Assembly: GCA_026119855.1 (NCBI GenBank)
Contig: JAOWBW010002218.1
Span: forward strand, 1 to 64,000
Direction: 5' to 3'
DNA from: Campanula takesimana
Taxonomy: Eukaryota; Streptophyta; Magnoliopsida; Asterales; Campanulaceae
Length of the DNA: 64,000 nucleotides
A program made the position numbers and the translations under genes. The notes under the pieces were generated by a model. The model did not search any database. It was given only the letters and a program-made list of their open reading frames with translations, and was not told the origin of the DNA. This document shows, in pieces, positions 57,861 to 64,000 of this stretch (the first letter of the stretch is position 1; each line of letters starts with the position of its first letter).

Positions 57861-59097
57861 GGGAAAATATAGAAATATGCCCCTGTACTTAAGTCAAGGA
57901 TGCAGATATGCCCTTATACAAGTTAATTGCCATATTAGCCCTCGTACTTAGGAAAAAGGTGTGGATATTAGGACTCCATCATATTTCCATCCAAAATCTA
58001 ACGGAATGGCTGACTGAGATGCTTAGTTGACAAAAAAAATATGGCTGATTAGGTGTCCAAGTGAATTTTTTTGAGTATAGTGGGCTCTAAAGTACGTCGT
58101 TTTGACACTTAATATAATAAAATTAAAATAATTATTTACAAGTAACACCCCTCATAAATGAAGGGGTAGAATGTGAAATATTTTCACAGTAAATTGACTA
58201 ATTTACCCTCATTTTTAAAAGAAACTCAAATACACCTCTCATCCCCCCCCCCCAGTGCACCTACCTCTCATCTCCCCCCATTACACCTGCCCAAAGGCCA
58301 TTTTTTCCACCATAAAATCCGATCCTCACAAACCACCCAACGCACGTACATACAAGGTACAAATCAAATTGTTGGGCTTCTTTAAAAGAGTGGTGCAGAA
58401 ACATCATTTTCCCACATCAATTTCAACATCAACCCGCATTTCGTGAAGGAGCTAAATTCTTACGCCGCCGCCTACCAAGCCGACGTTGACTTATAGTCCT
58501 TCAACACCACTCTCCAAGCTTGAGCTCTCTTATTCAATTCCTTTAAGGAAGTCATCGGATGTTGACTGTAAATTTATTAGATTGTGTCATGGAATTTAGG
58601 GATTTGATTTTGCTTAATCACATTTTGATTCTCGGGAGATTGTGTTGAACTTCTTTGTGATTTTGGTGGTGGTGTTAAGTTTGGTGGTTGTAGTGGTGAG
58701 TTTGCTGGTTGTGGTGGCGGAGGACGGTAGTAGACAATGATGGAATGGCGATAGTGGAGGAAGAAGGGGGTGGGTGGTTGTGCGAGGGAGGAAGAAGAAG
58801 AAGTGTACTTTTTGTTTTAAAACGACATAGTTTAGCCGTATTAAGTGCCAGACGGCGTAGTTTTAAGCCTATCATACTCATCAAATTCCACTTAGGCATT
58901 TTGTTTCCATGTATAAACTTTTCCTAGCCAAATAAGCATCTCAGTCAGCCATTTCGTTAGATTTTGGACGGAAAGATGACGAATTCCTAATCTCCACGCC
59001 TTTTTTATAAGTACGAGGGATAATATGGCAATTAACTTGTATAAGGGCATATCTGCCTTCTTGACTTAAGTATAGGGGTATAAATCTGTATTTTCCC
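57861..59097. mobile_element. Mutator-like element, 1.24 kb, possible gene capture
   Basis: TIRs of about 200 bp begin GGGAAAATATAGAAATATGC and end ATAAATCTGTATTTTCCC. The TSD is imperfect (AAAAAATTA / AAAAGATTA, one base offset). The interior has a C run (58246-58254) and a plus-strand stretch at 58420-58530 that reads like a protein fragment. Confidence 0.8.
58420..58530 (+). pseudogene. possible captured UPF0496/DUF677-like fragment
   Basis: One plus frame gives NINPHFVKELNSYAAAYQAD, then a stop (TAG), then SFNTTLQA. This resembles the start of UPF0496-type plant proteins (xxSYxAACxxDPxLQSFDxTLQ), recalled only as a pattern. Weak. Confidence 0.3.
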
Positions 59098-59235
59098 AAA
59101 AAGATTATCTGGGGTTTTACCTTCTCCTTGTCCTTGTGGCGTTAGAATTATCCCCAAACCTAAATACGATGAATTAGGAAATCAGTGAATGCTCCGTATC
59201 CTGATGATATTTTGATTCCTGTTTTAGAGTTTGTG

Positions 59236-59545
59236 TTTAAATACAGAGTCGGAATTCCTTCCCGTTCTCTCAATCAAATCGAAGCACCAACACAGCGCAC
59301 TCAGGTACTTTTTCCGATTCAAGTTTAGTGTTTTGGTTTTTGGTCTTTCTTTCTACTCCCACATGTTTGTTGTTGTGTTCTTGTTTATTAGGATAGCAGT
59401 GTTTGCACTTACCATTGCTGTATGCTATTTTCCGATTCAAGTGCCTCTTCTCTCGGTTTCATCATTGTATTGTATGCTTTAGTTATGGACAGGACAAATG
59501 CAGCCAGCTATTCTGCTCAAAAAATTATCAACTTAGGTGCTAACT
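59236..59545 (+). promoter_or_regulatory. possible promoter and 5' UTR of a disrupted gene
   Basis: TTTAAATAC at 59236-59244 is followed about 60 bases later by CTCAG|GTACTT, a donor-like site, a pyrimidine-rich stretch, and an acceptor-like GGACAG at about 59493 before an ATG at 59498. The frame from that ATG stops after about 11 codons. The sequence runs into a gypsy LTR at 59654. Nothing more can be claimed. Confidence 0.3.
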
Positions 59546-59653
59546 ATTGAGCTCCGGCTCATTAGGATAGGAGGGTAAACACCGTTCTGTTAGTTTCTTA
59601 TGTTGACACGGCTCATAGTCCATTAACAGGTCTCACGGTTCATATATGAATAT

Positions 59654-61824
59654 TGTAACGACCCCAAAAACCCGTCCCTATTTATTTTATATTTTTGGGG
59701 ATTTTAATTTGACATTATATGTGCATTTTATGTGTTGCATCATATTTTATGATTTGCACATCTTACTTGATTATTTGTGTTATTTACTTAGTTAGTAATA
59801 ATAATGGTTAAAGGAGTTAAATGATTAAGTTGAAACTTTAGGGTTCTTTGTGAAAATGTAACTTCAGGGGCTTAAGTGTTATATTCGAAAGTTGGGTGAC
59901 TAAAGTTGGGAAATTGGGTAAAAACCCTTTATAAACAAATTTCTTTCTCTTTCTTCCTTCTCTGTGTGTTTTCTTCTTCTGTAACTCTCCCGTACGTTCT
60001 TAGGGTTAAAGAGAAAAAGGTAAGTTCGACCCATTTCGATTTAATTCTTTTTCTTTACTTACCCGTTTTAAAAACTAATTATATAAAAATGATTAGGGCG
60101 TCAAGTAGGTCATTTCTATCCGAACAAAACTTATTTCAGCGATACTTTTTCCGAAAATAGGTAAGTTACTAATTCCCCTTTAAATATTAAAATGGTCATA
60201 TATGCTATACTTGCTACTTGTACTTGTTAATTTTGTGATTTGAATAATATTTGTGATACTTTTAATTTTGGGACAAAGGGAGTATTTGGAAAGTTGTTGT
60301 GGTTATGTAAAGAAGTCATATTTGTGTTGTATAACTCAGTTTGGTTGAATTATGTTTGGTAAGATAGAGGTTGGTTCGTACGTTTGGGACGGTGAAACGA
60401 AAGGAGTAAAATTAGCAAGTTTTGTGCCTGGCGGGTGTGTTGGGCGGCCGCCCAAATAGGGCATGCGGCCGCACATTTATCTGGAAGATTTTGGTCGTGG
60501 GACAGAGCATTTTGGGTGGCCGCACAAGCTGGTGTGGGCGACCGCCCAGGGTTGCTGGAAAAGTTAAGTGTTCCATTTCAAGTGATTTAAAGTTCAAGTT
60601 TGGTCTAGGTCTTAGGTGATATCCTAGAGTACCTAGAGGATTGTTGCGGAACACCTTAGTGTGTGAAATGGGTTCCTTTGTGAACAAATGTGTTATGGAA
60701 TGTGAATAAGTGTTTCATGGGATTTGGGTGAACAACTTTTGATGTGTGTTGGATTGGTTCATCTTTGTGATGTGTTTGGCTTGATTCCCTACTTTGGAAT
60801 CATTTCCCCTGGTTGTTGTTTAAGCAAGTATTCATTACTATGCTCGTTTGGAAGTCCAGCTGGTACTTGTTGTTGGTGTCGGGACAGTGGTAGGGATTAC
60901 ATCATTGTAAGGCTTCTATCATTGGTTTCCCATTGTTTATGATATCGGGCAGTGGTAGGGATTACAATGGCACACGATCCAAGTTCATTGTAAGGCTTCT
61001 ATCATTGGTTTCCCATTTTTAACCCCCTTCCTTAGGCCAAAGGTTGGGCACTTTGGGTTATGACTATGTGTCATTTTCCCCTCTTGTTGTTGTTGTTGTT
61101 GTTGTTTGGTTCCGGAACGGCTTCAGCCCTTTGGTGCTGCTCAGTTGATACCTCTCAGATGGTCATATGTTTGTTTCGAGAACCTTGGCTCAAAGTATCC
61201 ACGTATGAGTGTTTATTTTCGCCTTATGTGTGGTATGATGAGTTGGTCGTTATTTCCAACCGGTATGGGACGGTTGGCGATAGGGAGCCTCTCATGTTAT
61301 GTGCTATGTGAATGTTTATTGACATTGTTCAATTCCGAGTATCATTTCAGCATGTAACGTAGTTGCATTTTAGTAGCTTACTGAGATTCATTCTCACCCT
61401 TATTTGTTTACTGTTTTAGATAAAGGAGAGCCTAGGGGATAGGTCACTTCAAGGGAGGACGTCGAGGAGGTGATTTGGGTAAGACATTTTGGGAAAGTAA
61501 GTTTGGTTTGTAAAGGCTACATTATATAAATGTATAACCTTTTGGGTAGTGTACCCGTGACTTCATCTTTGTATCACCTATTTTTGGAACATGTTTGTGA
61601 GTTGTAAATTTGTAAGTAAAGTGTGTAAGCCTTATGGCTAAGTACTTTTGATTGTGAAAGTTTGTTTGTGTGGAATGAAGTCAAGTTTTAAGTAAATGTG
61701 TCTTGGTTATATGAAACTTTTATGAAAGTACATTTCGAAAAAAATTTCCTAAAATGTTTTATGACGTCTTCCGTGCGTGTCCCGAGCGTGGGGCCAAGTA
61801 GGACCATGGGTACGGGGCGCGACA
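59654..61824 (+). repeat. gypsy 5' LTR, 2171 bp
   Basis: TG...CA termini with the primer site two bases downstream. It has a cluster of NotI-like motifs at 60442-60550 (GGGCGGCCGCCC, GCGGCCGCAC, GTGGCCGCAC, GGGCGACCGCCC), a repeated AGTGGTAGGGATTACA / TTGTAAGGCTTCTATCATTGG pair at 60887-61020 (about 70 bp apart), and a Stowaway-like GGGACAAAGGGAGTA at 60269. Confidence 0.87.
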
Positions 61825-61934
61825 ATTGGTATCAGAGCTAGGTTGTAGATGGTCTAGAATGATTAAGTGGCCTAGGAGGGTAGTTGTGTATAGAGTGAGT
61901 AACGTTGAGTGTCTTATGTAGGTACTTATTGAAA

Positions 61935-62022
61935 ATGGTTGAGACAGAAGGAGATCAGGCTGGTTCTTCAGGGCAAGGGGATGCCAGAGAAGAGGCCCGA
62001 ATCATGTTTCAAGGGATGTTCG
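61935..62022 (+). pseudogene. gypsy gag start, cut by copia insertion
   Basis: The 29-codon open start has a hydrophilic Gln/Gly/Ser-rich N-terminus typical of chromovirus gag. The last five bases GTTCG are the presumed left copy of the copia target duplication; the partner is outside the window. Confidence 0.7.
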
Positions 62023-63530
62023 TGTTGGGTTTCCAAGTAACATGCGCAGCGGAATATAGCAATTAAAATTTTAAGAAACCCAAAGCCATGGATCCGTTCA
62101 TATGATTAAATCAAATGCTACATAATGAATATAGGAATAACTAACCCTTGATGGCTATGAATTTTCTCTTTGGTCTTGGTGGAGATCTTGAAGCTTTATC
62201 ACGAACAAATCACGAACTTTGTAAGATGATAAAATTCACCCTCTAGTGGTCTCCACACTTCGAACGAATATCAAAGGAGCTTCTTTGATCTTGGTTGCTA
62301 GACCAATATTATGAAACACACTTTCACAATACAATAAAGAACTATATGGAATTTATTTGTGAATTATTTTGTTCCTCAATCAATGATATCTTAGAACAAA
62401 ATAAAATTTCTCTCAAACTCTTTGAGACTCACAAAAACACTTGTTAATATGGTCTGGCCGAATTGGGGTTTTTATACACAATTAAGACCTATTCCAAATA
62501 GGAATCTTGTGCCAAAAACCATTCCTAATCAAATCAGGAAATCTTCAATCGGCAGCACCAGGCGCCCGCCTGGTACCACCCAGGCGCCCGCCTGTTTGGG
62601 CAGAAACTCCAGTTCCTTTCCAGCTTGAACAGGCGCCCGCCTGGTGCAACCCAAGCGCCCGCTTGGTTGACCAGGAGGCCCAGATCTTTCCAGAAATTCC
62701 TTGGAAGTCCTCCGACCCTAAATGCCAATATAGTCCTTTTATTTAAGATTCGTTCTATTGTGTGTGACCCTCTAGGATTATACTAAGTTGGCAATGGGCT
62801 CAAACATGATTCCATAAGATATGATTAGGTTCTAGCAAACCGTCATGCCTACCCAAATAGTATAACTAGATACAAGTTCGCATTCCTTTAGAATATGTCA
62901 CAATCCCTTTGTCCACGATGTCATTGAACACAAGTCATGGTCAAACGGTCAACTTGTTTTGTTCAATACTTTCTCGATTCCGAATATGTTGATAATTCAA
63001 ATGCTATTAATCCAATCAATCCATTTGAGTCCGGCCGAACATTTCATCAACATCATTCCTTCGAGGGGCCCAAGCTTGACATCTCTCCGTGGAGGGACAA
63101 ATCCATTTGGCTTATTATTCTTCCCAACGAGAATCCGATTATGCCAATCATACCCTTTATAACTACCGTGTTAAGGTAGCGTTTGAATATGTCAAACACA
63201 ATGTTTATCAAGTGGAAGACTATAATAACTTCATGTCTAAGGATTCAAATGACATAACTAATACGAGATATATGTACGACACAGACCATGACATAAATCT
63301 CATACAGCGGGTCATGTCCAGTACCTTGTTCCAAACAAGTACCCATAAATCTAACATGATCATCTCATGATCATTTAGCCTTTATACTAGTGCTTAACAA
63401 GTACTAGGGACGGGGATTATTATGAGTAACCATGAACAACAATAATAATCGAAACATCTCTTTATTGATATGAAATAAATGATAACAATTACAACGTTTA
63501 TTAAACGTGACTAGGGCACCATTACCAACA
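62023..63530 (-). repeat. copia 3' LTR, 1508 bp
   Basis: TG...CA termini next to the polypurine tract. Four copies of an AGGCGCCCGCCTG-type motif lie at 62571-62667, like those in the solo LTR at 17730-18509. Otherwise AT-rich. Confidence 0.88.
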
Positions 63531-63544
63531 ATCTCCCACTTGCC

Positions 63545-64000
63545 CTAGGCCCAATCTCCCATGTATCTAATACCCATGGACCTAACATGACCATCATGTT
63601 TAGCTTGTGGAAGTCCCTTTGTTAGCGGGTCCGCAACATTGTCATCAGTAGGTACTCTGCATATATTTACGTCTCCCCTATCAACGATCTCTCGAATGAT
63701 ATGAAAACGCCTAAGTATGTGTTTGGATTTCTGATGTGCTCTTGGTTCCTTTGCTTGAGCAATAGCACCATTATTGTCGTAATAAAGGTCTATTGGATTA
63801 GCAATACTAGGAACCACTTCAAGTTCAGTTATGAACTTCTTAATCCAAACAGCTTCCTTTGCAGCATCCGATGCAGCAATATACTCAGCTTCTGTTGTAG
63901 AATCAGCGGTTGTACTTTGCTTGGAACTCTTCCAGCTTACAGCTCCACCATTTAACATAAACACAAAACCCGATTGCGATCGGCTATCATCTTTGTCAGT
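63545..64000 (-). CDS. copia RNase H domain, C-terminal end of pol, open
   Basis: The frame is open from the window edge at 64000 to TAG at 63545. It shows the copia RNase H sequence: SRSQSGFVF, AVSWKSSKQ, STTEAEYIA, YYDNNGAIAQAKEP, HQKSKHI, ILRRFHIIRE and the C-terminal VADPLTKGLP. The catalytic acidic residues of TEAEY and DN are present. RNase H removes the RNA strand during cDNA synthesis. No frame break, unlike the other two copia elements. Confidence 0.92.
   Translation of the reverse strand, partial: TDKDDSRSQSGFVFMLNGGAVSWKSSKQSTTADSTTEAEYIAASDAAKEAVWIKKFITELEVVPSIANPIDLYYDNNGAIAQAKEPRAHQKSKHILRRFHIIREIVDRGDVNICRVPTDDNVADPLTKGLPQAKHDGHVRSMGIRYMGDWA

Larger units (their letters stand above)
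59654..62022 (+). mobile_element. Ty3/gypsy element, 5' part, interrupted by copia
   Basis: The 2171-bp 5' LTR (59654-61824) begins TGTAACGACCCC and ends GCGCGACA. The primer site TGGTATCAGAGC is at 61827-61838. A gag ATG at 61935 opens MVETEGDQAGSSGQGD and stays open to 62022, where a copia LTR starts. The TGTAACG start and large LTR suit chromovirus-type (Tekay/Del-like) gypsy elements; that subfamily is inference. Confidence 0.87.
62023..64000 (-). mobile_element. Ty1/copia element, 3' part, apparently young
   Basis: The 3' LTR is 62023-63530 (minus TGTTGGTAATGG...GGAAACCCAACA, 1508 bp). A polypurine tract AAGTGGGAGAT (63541-63531) directly precedes it. The RNase H end of pol runs to the window edge without a stop. 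It is inserted in the gypsy gag. Confidence 0.9.

Noticed and set aside
59498..59533. MDRTNAASYSA / MQPAILLK start, thought of as a chaperonin subunit N-terminus
   Set aside because: Only a few residues could match before a stop; too short to support any name.

Overview
The window is nuclear DNA of a flowering plant, most likely a eudicot. The evidence is intron-containing genes of plant-only families (a CYP76-type cytochrome P450, a plastid ADP-sugar Nudix hydrolase like Arabidopsis NUDT14, and a conserved plant protein of unknown function). These lie in a dense mix of Ty1/copia and Ty3/gypsy retrotransposons, Stowaway MITEs (CTCCCTCCGTCCC ends, TA duplications), Mutator-like elements with long terminal inverted repeats (TIRs), hAT elements and a Helitron. 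The CYP76 gene and the repeat families would suit an asterid such as a Lamiales species, but the sequence does not settle this.

Layout. 1-4888: minus-strand copia element, decayed, cut by the window edge. 5091-6374: nested MITEs. 6671-9960: CYP76-like P450, plus strand, two exons, frameshifted exon 1. 10133-14572: Stowaway interrupted by a Mutator-like element (MULE), a MITE carrying telomere-like repeats, a small Mutator MITE, and a Helitron with a duplicated 5' part. 15103-25040: NUDT14-like gene, minus strand, seven exons, with a one-base loss in the last exon. Its introns hold MITEs, a solo LTR and a deeply nested cluster (20184-24697). 25161-33600: three MULEs, one with a hAT inside and one carrying a captured plastid J-protein fragment and a solo LTR. 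34298-34397: 100-N assembly gap. 35864-53397: nine-exon conserved gene, minus strand, inflated to 17.5 kb by intronic transposons. 53671-55831: LTR fragment and truncated copia element just upstream of that gene. 56390-59097: Helitron 3' end, Mutator MITE, MULE. 59654-64000: gypsy element whose gag is interrupted by a younger copia element.

The three host genes do not form an obvious pathway. The P450 would have acted at the ER in specialised metabolism. The Nudix protein would hydrolyse ADP-sugars in plastids. The third protein may be plastid-targeted. Each has a transposon within about 0.1-0.3 kb upstream of its start. The frame breaks in the two enzyme genes all fit single-base losses, so either recent decay or uncorrected assembly indels could explain them. 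Most of the unusual content is transposon architecture: precise nesting with readable target-site duplications (TSDs), gene capture by MULEs, and GC-rich motif clusters in several unrelated LTRs.
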